64,000 nt of DNA from Parapedobacter pyrenivorans_A (GCF_041925275.1 NZ_JBHEUZ010000008.1:62001-126000), one strand, 5' to 3'; positions 1 through 8,658 are shown, counted from the first letter of the stretch. Made by a program: numbers and translations. The notes: a model not told the origin generated them from the letters alone.

Positions 1-398
1 GCTGTGGGTTCCTTTAATACGTGCAAATGCACGTATGGCCGTTGACCGCGGTTGTCTCCAATATCGCCAATCAACAAGTAATGGCAGCCATCCCGTTCCA
101 TCATCGCTATATCTTCCCAGTCGTACGCTGATATCCCCTGCAAATAATAGGTGGCCTTGTGATGTGCCGAACCATCAATCAAGAATATCCTGGCCCCATC
201 GCCACTGTCATTGTGGGTCCAGAAATGCCCCGTGTGCCCTACCGCCGCTACAAGTCCCGATGCCTCGTTGATTTCAGGGTTTTCAATGTTACCCCTGGCT
301 TCCCTCGTACCGAATATGGTGGGGCTAACTTGGCCCACCGCACATTCAGCCAGCAGGAAATAGCCTATCCATGTCGCTATTTGTTTGCCAACCCACAT
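1..398 (-). CDS. Secreted protein of unknown function, N-terminal part only
   Basis: An open frame on the minus strand starts with ATG at 398 and runs off the left edge without a stop, giving 132 codons. Residues 1-22 look like a signal peptide (MWVGKQIATWIGYFLL then AECAVGQ). The following segment holds conserved-looking motifs: ASGLVAA, FWTHNDSGDGARIFLID, DWEDIA and LLIGDIGDN. I know this pattern from secreted propeller-like proteins of Bacteroidota but cannot name the family with certainty. It diverges from the MBL/rhodanese gene with 73 bases between the two starts. The C-terminus is outside the window, so length and any sorting signal are unknown. Confidence 0.75.
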   Translation of the reverse strand, partial: MWVGKQIATWIGYFLLAECAVGQVSPTIFGTREARGNIENPEINEASGLVAAVGHTGHFWTHNDSGDGARIFLIDGSAHHKATYYLQGISAYDWEDIAMMERDGCHYLLIGDIGDNRGQRPYVHLHVLKEPT

Positions 399-441
399 GT
401 CCGCCAAAATACGAATTAATTCAGCGCAAAAACATTTTCCC

Positions 442-449
442 TATCTTTG
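442..449 (+). promoter_or_regulatory. Bacteroidota -7 box (TATCTTTG) for the MBL/rhodanese gene
   Basis: TATCTTTG is an exact match to TAnnTTTG. It predicts a start of transcription near 453 and a leader of about 20 bases, which supports ATG 472 rather than the in-frame ATG at 385 that lies upstream of the box. Confidence 0.55.
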
Positions 450-471
450 TACACACAATTGTCACACACAG

Positions 472-1812
472 ATGGATATACACCAATTTTACGATGAGGG
501 GCTATCGCACGCATCCTACGCCGTACGAAATGAAGATCAAATCGCGTTAATCGATCCGGCGCGGGACCCCCGGCAATACCTCGACTTCGCCGAGCACCAT
601 GGCGCCAAAATCACCGCCATAATCGAGACACATCCCCACGCCGACTTTGTAAGCTCGCATTTGGAATTGCATCAGACCATCGGGGCCACATTGTATACCA
701 GTGCATTGGTAGGTGCGGAATACCCCTATCAACCGTTTGACGAAGGTGACCGTATCGCCATGGGCAATGTACAGTTGGAAGCCCTCAACACCCCCGGACA
801 TTCCCCAGACAGCATCTGTATCTTACTCATAGACCCACAAAACAAACCACATTCGGTGTTCACGGGCGACACCTTGTTTGTTGGTGACGTGGGCCGGCCG
901 GATTTACGTGAACGGGTGGGTAACATCACCGAAAAGGCCGCTGCATTGGCAAGGCAGTTGTACCGCTCCACGCGTGAAAAGTTAATGCGGCTTCCCGCCG
1001 ATGTCTTGGTCTATCCTGCCCATGGCCCGGGCTCGTTGTGTGGAAAAAACATGGGTGACAACCGACACAGTACCATCGGAATCGAAATCAGCAGCAACTA
1101 TGCGTTGCAACCCATGGATGAAGATGAGTTTGTCGCATTGATCATGGAACAACAACCCTTTATACCGCGCTATTTCGAATATGACGTGATGCTCAACAAA
1201 AAGGGCGCTCCGGCCTACCAAGCCAGTATCGACGCCATCCTTACGTTGAACGACCTATCCCTACGCGATAGGGATGTGCTCGTGGTGGATGGGCGCCCGC
1301 AAACAATGTTCCAATCCGGGCACTTACCCGGGGCCATCAATGTACCCGATGGACTGCGGTTCGAGACGTGGCTGGGAAGCATCGTCGACCCCGGTGAGGC
1401 GTTCTACCTCATGGCCGAAGATGCCCAACAATTACAAGCACTTATAGCGAAAATAGCGAAGATAGGTTATGACCAGCAGGCGGTCGGAAAGGCGGTGATA
1501 ACCGGTGGTCCCGTACAAGCCGCATCATTCGACGAAAGGCACTTCGCCAAAAATCCCCAGAACTACACGATCGTCGATATCCGTAATAGTGACGAAGTGG
1601 CGGCGCAGCCCATTTTTTCCGGTTCTATCCCAATACCGCTCCCCGAACTACGTGCACACGCAGCGGCACTCCCTACAGACAAAACAATTGTGGTGCATTG
1701 TGCAGGGGGCTATCGTTCGGCCATCGGGGCGAGCATCGTAGCGGCAGCATTGCCCCATGCCACGGTGGTAGACTTCGGTGCGCACATCCACGAATTTAAG
1801 CCTGTAAGTTAA
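472..1812 (+). CDS. MBL-fold metallo-hydrolase fused to two rhodanese domains (persulfide dioxygenase-like)
   Basis: 446 residues from ATG 472. The N-terminal half is a metallo-beta-lactamase fold of the ETHE1/persulfide-dioxygenase-like branch: metal motif THPHADFVSSH, then GHSPDS, FTGDTLFVGDVGRPDL and YPAHGPGS. Two rhodanese modules follow. The first (VDGRPQTMFQSGHLPGAINV) lacks a cysteine in its active-site loop and should be inactive; the second has CAGGYRS with Cys about 410 and should be active. The expected role is cytoplasmic oxidation or transfer of persulfide sulfur. The stop codon overlaps the start of the next rhodanese gene by one base (TAATG), so the two are translationally coupled. 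A longer start at 385 exists but precedes the promoter box. Confidence 0.88.
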   Translation: MDIHQFYDEGLSHASYAVRNEDQIALIDPARDPRQYLDFAEHHGAKITAIIETHPHADFVSSHLELHQTIGATLYTSALVGAEYPYQPFDEGDRIAMGNVQLEALNTPGHSPDSICILLIDPQNKPHSVFTGDTLFVGDVGRPDLRERVGNITEKAAALARQLYRSTREKLMRLPADVLVYPAHGPGSLCGKNMGDNRHSTIGIEISSNYALQPMDEDEFVALIMEQQPFIPRYFEYDVMLNKKGAPAYQASIDAILTLNDLSLRDRDVLVVDGRPQTMFQSGHLPGAINVPDGLRFETWLGSIVDPGEAFYLMAEDAQQLQALIAKIAKIGYDQQAVGKAVITGGPVQAASFDERHFAKNPQNYTIVDIRNSDEVAAQPIFSGSIPIPLPELRAHAAALPTDKTIVVHCAGGYRSAIGASIVAAALPHATVVDFGAHIHEFKPVS

Positions 1813-2312
1813 TGTGGTCGGCCTTGACCGTTATATGCCTAACCTGCAGCGGTGGTTTCCTACAAGATTCGACCACCAATCCGGAATTTAGTGAACGGCT
1901 GAACAGCATCTACCGGCACAGTATACCGACGATTACCGTCGATGAACTTGCGGTCCTGATGAAGCAGGGTGCTGTGGTACTCGACGCACGCGAGCAGGAA
2001 GAATTTGATGTCAGCCACATCCGCCGTGCAAGGCACGTCGGTTACATCTGGTTTGACATGCGCGAAGTGTACGATATCCCCAAAACAGACACGGTGGTGG
2101 TCTATTGCGCCATCGGCAACCGTAGCGAACGGATTGGCGAAAAACTACTGAAAGCAGGCTATCGCCATGTGTTTAATCTATACGGTGGGATTTATGAATG
2201 GGTAAACCAACGCAACCCCGTATATAACGCCGATGACGTGCAAACCACCGAAGTACACGTATACGATAAAAACTGGTCACCGTGGCTCACTCGCGGCACG
2301 CCGGTGCACTGA
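1812..2312 (+). CDS. Rhodanese-domain protein
   Basis: 166 residues. A single rhodanese domain covers about residues 38-135, with VLDAREQEEFDVSHIRRARHVGY and the active-site loop CAIGNRSER, so the sulfurtransferase cysteine is present. The first 20 residues are hydrophobic and end in LTCSGG, suggesting a signal peptide or lipoprotein signal; export is therefore likely but not certain. The gene overlaps the stop of the MBL/rhodanese gene by one base and ends 14 bases before the convergent trxB. Together the pair forms a small sulfur-handling operon. Confidence 0.85.
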   Translation: MWSALTVICLTCSGGFLQDSTTNPEFSERLNSIYRHSIPTITVDELAVLMKQGAVVLDAREQEEFDVSHIRRARHVGYIWFDMREVYDIPKTDTVVVYCAIGNRSERIGEKLLKAGYRHVFNLYGGIYEWVNQRNPVYNADDVQTTEVHVYDKNWSPWLTRGTPVH

Positions 2313-2326
2313 CCGTGCATGCCTAA

Positions 2327-3280
2327 CTAGGCTACGGAAAATTCCTTGGCTGCCAGGTAGCGTTCGGCTTCGAGGGCAGCCATACAACCCGTTCCTGCAG
2401 CCGTAACCGCTTGGCGATACACGTGGTCCTGTACATCGCCGCAAGCAAATACACCTTCGATATTTGTGCGTGTACTGTCCGGCTGGGTAATCAGGTAACC
2501 GTTGGTGTCCATATCCAGCTTCCCTACAAACAATTCGGTATTGGGTTTGTGGCCAATGGCCACGAAGAAGCCCGTCACGGGAATGACCTCCTCTTCCAAG
2601 GTCTGGTTGTTATATACCCTTATACCCGTCACGCTCTGTCCATCCCCCACGATCTCTTTGGTTTCCGTATGGTAGTGTATTTCTATATTCGGCGTATTCA
2701 GCACCCGGTGCTGCATGGCTTTCGATGCGCGGAACTCATCCCGGCGCACCAGCATATGTACTTTGCTGGCCAGCTTCGCCAAATACGTTGCCTCTTCGGC
2801 TGCCGTATCGCCGGCTCCCACGATAGCGACGTCCTGCCCCTTAAAAAAGAAGCCATCGCACACCGCGCACGCGGACACGCCAAACCCGTTGTACTTTTGT
2901 TCGCTTTCGAGCCCCAGCCATTTCGCTGTCGCTCCGGTAGCAATAATCACTGTCTCGGCGATAATGGTCTTTTCGCCATCCACCACTATCCGATGGCCGC
3001 TGCCCGAAAAATCCACTTCGGTAATGTAACCGAAACGCACATCGGTACCAAAACGCTCCGCCTGCTTCCGGAAATCCTCCATCATCTGCGGGCCCAGCAC
3101 GCCGTCGGTATAGCCAGGGAAATTCTCCACATCAGTGGTCTGCGTAAGCTGTCCCCCCGGTACGATACCGGTATACACTACGGGCTTCAGATCGGCACGG
3201 GCGGCATAAATCGCAGCAGTATACCCTGCCGGACCAGAACCGATAATCAGGCACTTTACGTGTTCAGTTTCTTGTGACAT
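2327..3280 (-). CDS. trxB: Thioredoxin-disulfide reductase
   Basis: 317 residues, the usual bacterial TrxB length. An FAD-binding GSGPAG lies at residues 14-19, the redox-active CAVCDG at 138-143 and the NADPH-binding GAGDTA at about 155-160; GVFACGDVQDHVYRQAVTAAGTGC is the C-terminal FAD motif. It reduces thioredoxin with NADPH in the cytoplasm. It has its own near-consensus promoter (3304-3333) and is monocistronic. The start is supported by the promoter position. Highly confident. Confidence 0.97.
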   Translation of the reverse strand: MSQETEHVKCLIIGSGPAGYTAAIYAARADLKPVVYTGIVPGGQLTQTTDVENFPGYTDGVLGPQMMEDFRKQAERFGTDVRFGYITEVDFSGSGHRIVVDGEKTIIAETVIIATGATAKWLGLESEQKYNGFGVSACAVCDGFFFKGQDVAIVGAGDTAAEEATYLAKLASKVHMLVRRDEFRASKAMQHRVLNTPNIEIHYHTETKEIVGDGQSVTGIRVYNNQTLEEEVIPVTGFFVAIGHKPNTELFVGKLDMDTNGYLITQPDSTRTNIEGVFACGDVQDHVYRQAVTAAGTGCMAALEAERYLAAKEFSVA

Positions 3281-3303
3281 CGTGATAAATAAAAGTGAAG
3301 ATG

Positions 3304-3333
3304 CAAAAATACGGGTTTACCCCCATTAATCAA
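3304..3333 (-). promoter_or_regulatory. Near-consensus Bacteroidota promoter of trxB
   Basis: On the minus strand: TTG (3333-3331), 19 bases, then TATTTTTG (3311-3304). Both boxes and the spacing fit the TTTG-N19-TAnnTTTG pattern. Transcription would begin near 3300, about 20 bases before the trxB ATG. Confidence 0.7.
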
Positions 3334-3371
3334 TAGTTGTTTGTCAGGCATGCGTAAGGAATGCCTTGCGG

Positions 3372-4307
3372 CTATTTCCCAAATTTCGCCTGCAAGTTCT
3401 TCAGCATGTCGTCGGTGATAGGGCCCGGCTTCCGCTTCGGCCGGTCATCCTTCTCCCCCCCTTCCTGCCTAGCGGATTGTTGCTGCGGGCGTTGCTCTTT
3501 CTGTTTGGCCCGGAATCGCTGCCACAGCCTATCCAAGCATTTTTTGGTGTACAACGGGAAATCACCTTGCATCATCCATGCATAGTAGCTGGGCTCCATG
3601 GCAAATACCGCTTCGACGGACCGGCCTTTATGCTTACCGAAGTTGAACACTTCTTCGCCTTGATCGTTGAACACCATGCGGCCTGCAAAATCCACCGGCC
3701 GGCTTAGGTTGGTGAAACGGTGCAGCGCCTCCACATCATTCACCACGGGTACTGACTTGTTGCCCGCCTTATCCTCCCACTCAATCCCCTGGTAGCGGTC
3801 CAATTGCGATCGCAGCACGTCATAGGTGGCCCGTGTATCATCTTCTGCACTGTGTGCATTGTCAAGGTCCTTATCGCAATAAAAACGGTATGCCGCTTTC
3901 AACGTGCGCTGTTCCATTTGGTGGAAGATATTCTGCACGTCGACGAAAAAACGGCCGGTCAGCGAGAAGTCCACCCCCGCCCGAAGGAATTCCTCCATCA
4001 GCATCGGGATATCAAACTTATTTGAATTATAGCCAGCCAAGTCCGCATCGCCTATAAACTCGGCAACCGCCGGCGCCACCTCTTTGAATGTGGGCGCCCC
4101 CTCTACATCCTTGTCGTATATCCCATGGATGACGGACGACTCCAATGGTATGGGCATTTCAGGGTTAATTTTCAGCGTCTTCACCGCTTCGCTTCCATCA
4201 GGCGATACTTTCAGGACAGAAATTTCCACGATACGGTCGGCAGATATGTTTACACCGGTGGTCTCCAGATCAAAAAAAGCCAACGGGCGTTGTAATTTAA
4301 GGTTCAT
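3372..4307 (-). CDS. DEDDh 3'-5' exonuclease with ExoX-like C-terminal domain
   Basis: 311 residues. Residues 8-170 form an RNase T/PolIII-epsilon type exonuclease: FFDLETTGV supplies Asp13 and Glu15, GYNSNKFDIPML the third acid, and HSAEDD (His152, Asp157) the catalytic His/Asp. A second segment (about 205-275), NFGKHKGRSVEAVF...YYAWMMQGDFP, resembles the exodeoxyribonuclease X C-terminal domain. The basic tail (KQKEQRPQQQSARQ...) is low complexity. A role in DNA repair or end trimming is inferred. A 43-residue membrane protein gene lies 52 bases upstream on the same strand and may be co-transcribed. Confidence 0.9.
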   Translation of the reverse strand: MNLKLQRPLAFFDLETTGVNISADRIVEISVLKVSPDGSEAVKTLKINPEMPIPLESSVIHGIYDKDVEGAPTFKEVAPAVAEFIGDADLAGYNSNKFDIPMLMEEFLRAGVDFSLTGRFFVDVQNIFHQMEQRTLKAAYRFYCDKDLDNAHSAEDDTRATYDVLRSQLDRYQGIEWEDKAGNKSVPVVNDVEALHRFTNLSRPVDFAGRMVFNDQGEEVFNFGKHKGRSVEAVFAMEPSYYAWMMQGDFPLYTKKCLDRLWQRFRAKQKEQRPQQQSARQEGGEKDDRPKRKPGPITDDMLKNLQAKFGK

Positions 4308-4359
4308 TCAGAAATAATTTATTGCGGATGTTTGAGGAGTTGTATTGCGTATTCGACGA

Positions 4360-4491
4360 TCAACTAAAAATAATAAGTCCCAACAGAATACCTACGACCA
4401 TGATCAGATAAAGCAGCAGTTCATTCCCCGCAAAGCGTTTGTACTTCGTCCAAAAACTATAATCTTCCCTTTCCGGTTGTTTGACTTCCAT
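4360..4491 (-). CDS. 43-residue single-pass membrane protein
   Basis: A short frame between the exonuclease and serine hydrolase genes: ATG at 4491, TGA at 4362-4360. The product begins MEVKQPEREDYSFWTKYKRF, a charged cytoplasmic-type head, and ends in one hydrophobic helix (LLLYLIMVVGILLGLIIFS). Support for it being real is the amphiphilic design and a -7 box TATCTTTG whose last base lies only 7 bases before the ATG, with a TTG 17 bases further upstream. Function unknown; it may be membrane-localised with the adjacent exonuclease only by operon. Confidence 0.6.
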   Translation of the reverse strand: MEVKQPEREDYSFWTKYKRFAGNELLLYLIMVVGILLGLIIFS

Positions 4492-4498
4492 TTGGCGG

Positions 4499-4526
4499 CA
4501 AAGATAACGATATTTTTCCATCCCAA
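4499..4526 (-). promoter_or_regulatory. Promoter of the 43-residue protein gene
   Basis: Minus strand TTG (4526-4524), 17 bases, TATCTTTG (4506-4499). The leader would be about 4 bases, i.e. nearly leaderless. A second TATCTTTG on the plus strand at 4532-4539 forms a 9-bp inverted repeat with this one. Confidence 0.45.
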
Positions 4527-4543
4527 GGGGCTATCTTTGCGCA

Positions 4544-5827
4544 TCAGTCATCGATCGATGCACCCACCAATTGCCTGAACTTCCAGCTTGTCTGGTCGTT
4601 GGTGGGCCCCTGGGTTTGTTTCATGAGGATACCGATAATGCCCTCGCTGGGATCAGCGAAATACTGGGTATTGAAGTAACCACCCCACACGAACGTACCT
4701 TCGCCGCCCAAGCCCCCCTTGGCCACCCCCTGCCCTGTCAGCATTCCGAAAGCCAAACCGTAATCCTCTTCATCGCCGCCAAACAGGTTGCCTGTTTGGT
4801 TTTTCATGATGGTAGCCACCGTGGTGCGGCTCAATATGCGGACACCGTTGAGCTCCCCACCATTGAGGTACATCTGCAGGAAGGTTGCATAATCTTTCGC
4901 CGTACTGCTTAATCCTGCACCGCCCCCGAAAAATGTCCGCGCACCTTTGACAGGGTAATCCGGGTCGTAAAACGTGTATGGAAACGCTTCCCATTGGCCA
5001 TCCACCTTATATTGTATGTCTACCAAGCGATGGGCCTTATTGTCCGGCAGGTAAAACCACGTATCGTCCATGCCCAGCGGATCGAACAGCCGCTCGCGCA
5101 GGAAGCGGTCAAAGGACATGCCCGACACGATCTCGACGAGATAGCCCAGCACATCCAGGCCCAAGCTGTACGTATAACGTTCGCCCGGATCGTGGTGCAG
5201 CGGCAGCTTGGCCAGTTGCTTCACCAAGTCACTGATGCGTACCTCGTCGGTAGCGAATACCTCTTTGGTACCGGCTTTCTTATAAAGCAACTTCATCCGC
5301 TCGTCACCGTCGATTACGCCATACCCAATACCCGATGTGTGCGTGAGCAGGTGCCGGATGGTGATTTCCTTGTTGGCTGGCCGTGTGGTAAAAGTGGTAT
5401 CGCTATACTTGAACGATTGCAGCACTTGCGGATTTTTAAATTCGGGGATATAGTCTGATATCGGATCGTCCAATTGGAATTTTCCTTCTTCCCACAACAT
5501 CATCACCGCTGTGGCGGTAATAGCCTTTGTCTGTGAGGCGATACGGAAAATATCGTCCGGCTGCAGCTTGCGGTCGGCATCGGCGCTACCGAATGCTTTA
5601 TGGTATACGATCTTGCCGTTGCGTGCCACCAACGCCACCACTCCCGGGATTTGCCCTTCGGCAACCGATTCCTGAAGCATGGCATCAATCCTTGCCAGCC
5701 GTTCCGGCGACATGCCCACCGTGCCCGGAGGCGCCGGCATGAGCGGGGAAGATTTTTTGGACGATGGGGTCTGGGCATGCAGTGACAGGGCCACTGCAGC
5801 AAATACAAGGGTCAAAAGGATTTTCAT
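4544..5827 (-). CDS. Exported serine hydrolase, class C beta-lactamase-like family
   Basis: 427 residues with a Sec signal peptide (MKILLTLVFAAVALSLHAQ). The penicillin-binding/beta-lactamase fold is shown by SQTK (Ser98-Lys101, the SxxK motif), RYTYSLGLDVLGYLVE (YxN-like Tyr) and, near the C-terminus, GEGTFVWGGYFNTQYFADP in place of KTG. Such proteins are usually periplasmic esterases or peptidases (EstB/AmpH-like) rather than resistance enzymes. It stands alone between the short membrane-protein gene and a DUF1080 gene. The substrate cannot be read from sequence. Confidence 0.88.
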   Translation of the reverse strand: MKILLTLVFAAVALSLHAQTPSSKKSSPLMPAPPGTVGMSPERLARIDAMLQESVAEGQIPGVVALVARNGKIVYHKAFGSADADRKLQPDDIFRIASQTKAITATAVMMLWEEGKFQLDDPISDYIPEFKNPQVLQSFKYSDTTFTTRPANKEITIRHLLTHTSGIGYGVIDGDERMKLLYKKAGTKEVFATDEVRISDLVKQLAKLPLHHDPGERYTYSLGLDVLGYLVEIVSGMSFDRFLRERLFDPLGMDDTWFYLPDNKAHRLVDIQYKVDGQWEAFPYTFYDPDYPVKGARTFFGGGAGLSSTAKDYATFLQMYLNGGELNGVRILSRTTVATIMKNQTGNLFGGDEEDYGLAFGMLTGQGVAKGGLGGEGTFVWGGYFNTQYFADPSEGIIGILMKQTQGPTNDQTSWKFRQLVGASIDD

Positions 5828-5941
5828 ATTACGCTATCGCTGGTTATTCAGCGGGCAAAATAAGCAAATTTCCAACTAATTGAAAATCAATACGCATGCC
5901 CCGGCTTATTATCTTACATGCCGTAGCGCTGAGCAAGGCAC

Positions 5942-6538
5942 TTAGAGTTCCTTGATCAACACGTCTTTCCACCGCACCTTGATACCACCTCCATCATGTA
6001 TCTGTAGGGCAATGAATCCCGTTGCGGCTCCTATCTTCTCATCCGAAAGCTCAACCATCTTCTTCCCATTCAGCCACGTGGTCACTTGGTTCCCCGATGC
6101 GCGTATTTTCATCGTATTCCAGCCATCTGCCTTCAGGATTTTTTCCTTGCTGGGGTCGGGTTTGATCAGCCAGCCGCGGCCATAGGATTCATAGATACCC
6201 CCGGTATGGTTATTTGGCGGGGCTACCTCCACTTGCCACCCTTCGATTTTCAGGCCGTCAATGTCTGAGCGGATGAACACGCCGCTATTTCCATTGGCTT
6301 CCAACTTAAAGCGCACCCGCAGTTCAAAATCATGGTAAGACGTTTCCGTAGACAAGTAGCCATATTGCTTGTCCGGCCCGCTTTCGCAGACCAATTCGCC
6401 ATTTTCCACGTACCATTTCTCGGTGCCGTGGACGGTCCATCCCGATAGGTCCTTTCCATTGAATAAGGGTTTGAACTGCGCAAATGACGCAATACTGAGC
6501 ATCAGCAGGAATGCTGTTAAGTGATATTTTCTATTCAT
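5942..6538 (-). CDS. Exported DUF1080 (3-keto-disaccharide hydrolase-like) protein
   Basis: About 198 residues from ATG 6538 (ATG 6544 is equally possible; an upstream in-frame ATG at 6574 would spoil the signal peptide). The signal peptide is MNRKYHLTAFLLMLSIASFAQ. The rest is one concanavalin-like DUF1080 domain: FKPLFNGKDLSGW, FELRVRFKLEANGNSGVFIRSD, GGIYESYGRGWL and GFIALQIHDGGGIKVRWKDVLIKEL. The family includes 3-keto-glycoside hydrolases; Gfo/Idh/MocA oxidoreductases and TIM-barrel isomerases, both found elsewhere in this window, are common partners. Substrate unknown. Confidence 0.88.
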   Translation of the reverse strand: MNRKYHLTAFLLMLSIASFAQFKPLFNGKDLSGWTVHGTEKWYVENGELVCESGPDKQYGYLSTETSYHDFELRVRFKLEANGNSGVFIRSDIDGLKIEGWQVEVAPPNNHTGGIYESYGRGWLIKPDPSKEKILKADGWNTMKIRASGNQVTTWLNGKKMVELSDEKIGAATGFIALQIHDGGGIKVRWKDVLIKEL

Positions 6539-6622
6539 GGTCATCAAGTATATTTCTGTTAGTTGTTTATTCACTCCTATTCCGGCACCACGATGGCAAG
6601 GAGCAAAACGCTTCCTGAACGG

Positions 6623-7222
6623 CTATTTTGTCGCTACCAGTTCGATGTCCAACTCGAACTCATCCAAAATGGCCCGGTCTCCCAACCCGCTGAAGAAGTT
6701 CCCCGAGCGGTATTTGATATCAAACTGCGTGCGGTTTATTTTAACGCCTTTCGCGGTGGCGTGCAGGGTACTTCCCACTTGGTGAACCTCGGCCGGAAAC
6801 GTGATGGACCTGGTAATGCCTTTGATGGTCAATTCGCCCGTAATGGTTACATCGTTGTCTGACCCTCTCACCTTCGTGACACCAAAGGTAGCCTCGGGAA
6901 ATTGCTTGGCATCGAAAAAATCTTCATTTTTCAGGTGGTCTTCCAGCCGGGTAGCCCGTCCTCCAGTGAGGTCGGTCACCGCGATGGAACCGATATCAGC
7001 CGTAAAGCTAGCTCCCGTCAGCTTACCCTTTTCAACCATCAATGCACCTCTACTCAAGCCGATGGTGCCGGTATGCTTCCCACCGGCAACGTTTTGCCCA
7101 ACCCAGCTGATTTTCGATTGGCTGGTATCCACGTTAAAAACTTCCGCAGCGGAAGGCGCAAATGCATAAAATACAACAATCGTGGCAACAGCCACCAGTG
7201 ACGAGGCAACGGTTATCTTCAT
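6623..7222 (-). CDS. YceI-family periplasmic protein
   Basis: 199 residues with an N-terminal signal (MKITVASSLVAVATIVVFYAFAPSAA). The YceI lipocalin-like domain is recognised by VDTSQSKISWVGQNVAGGKHTGTIGLSRG, HLKNEDFFDAKQFPEATF, GELTIKGITRSITFPAEV and the C-terminal FKIKYRSG-like stretch (FDIKYRSGNFFSGLGDRAILDEFELDIELVA). Family members bind isoprenoid-like lipids in the periplasm; the ligand here is unknown. The gene stands alone. Confidence 0.92.
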   Translation of the reverse strand: MKITVASSLVAVATIVVFYAFAPSAAEVFNVDTSQSKISWVGQNVAGGKHTGTIGLSRGALMVEKGKLTGASFTADIGSIAVTDLTGGRATRLEDHLKNEDFFDAKQFPEATFGVTKVRGSDNDVTITGELTIKGITRSITFPAEVHQVGSTLHATAKGVKINRTQFDIKYRSGNFFSGLGDRAILDEFELDIELVATK

Positions 7223-7326
7223 CAGTTTCTATTTTGCGTTAAAGATAATCAGCAATTAGCCTGCTAGCGCACGCGGGGCGTGTAATTTTTTCATTGCCAT
7301 CCGGCGCAGGGACCACTTACCTGCCC

Positions 7327-7554
7327 TTACAACTCATACGCCAGATGTTCACAGGCGAGCCCCGCCCCTGCCAACAGCCGTTCAACTGCTCCGGGCCGGA
7401 TACCGAGCGCCACGATCCGGAGAATCTTATCGCAGTCTTCCAAATCGAAACTCCATTGCTTTATCTCCCCAACCGATCCAAATAAAACCGCCACCTGTTG
7501 TACATGCGCCGTGGTATGCACCCCAGTCTTAAATATAAATATATCAGTCGCCAT
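7327..7554 (-). CDS. Small HMA-fold-like protein without metal-binding cysteines
   Basis: 75 residues. The pattern DIFIFKTGVHTTAHVQQVAVLFG...IKQWSFDLEDCDKILRIVALG has the beta-alpha-beta rhythm of heavy-metal-associated/ferredoxin-like mini domains, but the CxxC loop is absent; the only cysteines are in EDCDK and AGLACEH. It is the last gene of a tight operon (16-base gap) behind a membrane protein and an ECF sigma factor, opposite a P1B-type metal ATPase that itself lacks an HMA domain. A role in metal handling or sensing is inference from context. Confidence 0.75.
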   Translation of the reverse strand: MATDIFIFKTGVHTTAHVQQVAVLFGSVGEIKQWSFDLEDCDKILRIVALGIRPGAVERLLAGAGLACEHLAYEL

Positions 7555-7570
7555 TGGCTTCTCCTTTTAC

Positions 7571-7960
7571 TTATTGCGTTTCACCATCGCCGGCCTCTTT
7601 TTCCGGCACCTCTTTTTCCGGCATGTCGCCGATATCCTCCCAGCAGTGCGATCTTGACCGCATGTACGCACGTACCCGTGCTTTGTCTTCCTCGTTCATC
7701 TGGTCAAATTTCCGTCCCATCGCCTTTTTCCGCCACCGTGGGCCACCCCTTCTCGGCCCGCCCCCGCCAAAACCAAATAGGATTTTACATAAAAAGAACA
7801 GCGCGATGGCCTGCCAAAGATTGATGGCGCTGATACCGAACAACACCGGCAGGGTGTAATTCCAAAGGTGCATGATGAGGAAACCCACCAAAAAGACGAA
7901 AGCTACCGCAATAATCGGGATGAGGACGAAGCGCATCTTGCTTCTAAACAACGTTTTCAT
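7571..7960 (-). CDS. Small membrane protein encoded with an ECF sigma factor
   Basis: 129 residues. Two hydrophobic helices occupy about residues 10-32 and 40-65 (FVLIPIIAVAFVFLVGFLIM and ISAINLWQAIALFFLCKILFG), followed by a glycine/arginine-rich stretch (GGGGPRRGGPRWRKKAMG) and a charged helical tail (MNEEDKARVRAYMRSR-HCW...). I recognise this layout as a conserved companion of ECF sigma factors in Bacteroidota, but it has no assigned function. A role as membrane-bound modulator of the sigma factor 16 bases upstream is inference. Confidence 0.8.
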   Translation of the reverse strand: MKTLFRSKMRFVLIPIIAVAFVFLVGFLIMHLWNYTLPVLFGISAINLWQAIALFFLCKILFGFGGGGPRRGGPRWRKKAMGRKFDQMNEEDKARVRAYMRSRSHCWEDIGDMPEKEVPEKEAGDGETQ

Positions 7961-7976
7961 ACTTATTCTAGTTAAA

Positions 7977-8525
7977 TTACTTGTCTGTTAATTCGTCATA
8001 AAAGATTTTCAGGCGCTTTCTCAGGTGCAAGACGGCGTAGTGCTTGCGCGAAACCAGCTTACCAACCGGTTCGCCGGTAAATGCAGCTATTTCTGCAAAG
8101 GGAATCTGTTCCAACTCGTGCCAAACGAACACATCCCGCTGCGCTGCCGGCAATTCTTCCAACGCCCGGTACAACTGCTCCCAAACCATGCGTTCCTGAT
8201 ACTTGGCCTCGGGATTGCCGTCAACAGCCACGGGCATGCTTCCGGGCCCGTTTTTTTCCGAGTCTTCGGGTACACCATTTTTCCAGAACGTCTCGCTTTT
8301 CTTCCGCCGCTTATCGACAATCCGGTTCGTCGCCACGCGGTAAAGCCACCCGCCCACTTGCTCTACCGGATAGGAATTGATGACCGCACTCAACCGATAC
8401 CACACATCCTGCAGGATATCTTCGGCATCGGCGTCGCTATTCACCCGCTTCCGGATAAAGCCCAGCAATCCTTTGCCGTAGGCCGTTATCGTAGCGGCGA
8501 TCCTGCGTTGCTTTTCATCGGTCAT
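7977..8525 (-). CDS. ECF-type RNA polymerase sigma factor
   Basis: 182 residues. Region 2 is visible in DAEDILQDVWYRLSAVINSYPVEQVGGWLYRVATNRIVDKRRK (about 35-80), and region 4 in LEELPAAQRDVFVWHELEQIPFAEIAAFTGEPVGKLVSRKHYAVLHLRKRL. It heads an operon with the small membrane protein and the HMA-like mini-protein, and diverges from the metal ATPase gene with 169 bases between starts. No classical anti-sigma factor with a cytoplasmic ASD is seen; the membrane protein is the candidate regulator. Control of the neighbouring ATPase is plausible but unproven. Confidence 0.92.
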   Translation of the reverse strand: MTDEKQRRIAATITAYGKGLLGFIRKRVNSDADAEDILQDVWYRLSAVINSYPVEQVGGWLYRVATNRIVDKRRKKSETFWKNGVPEDSEKNGPGSMPVAVDGNPEAKYQERMVWEQLYRALEELPAAQRDVFVWHELEQIPFAEIAAFTGEPVGKLVSRKHYAVLHLRKRLKIFYDELTDK

Positions 8526-8658
8526 CTTTCCACGCGATTAGTCATTTCATTTGCCAACTACCGATATAGACGAACAAGCGCTAAAAACATTTCAATAAAA
8601 CTTCAATTTGTTCTTATCCCCCACACCACATCGCGCGGGCGATATTTGATAATTTGTG

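Noticed and set aside
4544..5827. Beta-lactamase resistance gene
   Set aside because: The SxxK fold is shared, but the KTG box is replaced and the protein fits the esterase/peptidase branch; no resistance claim is supported.
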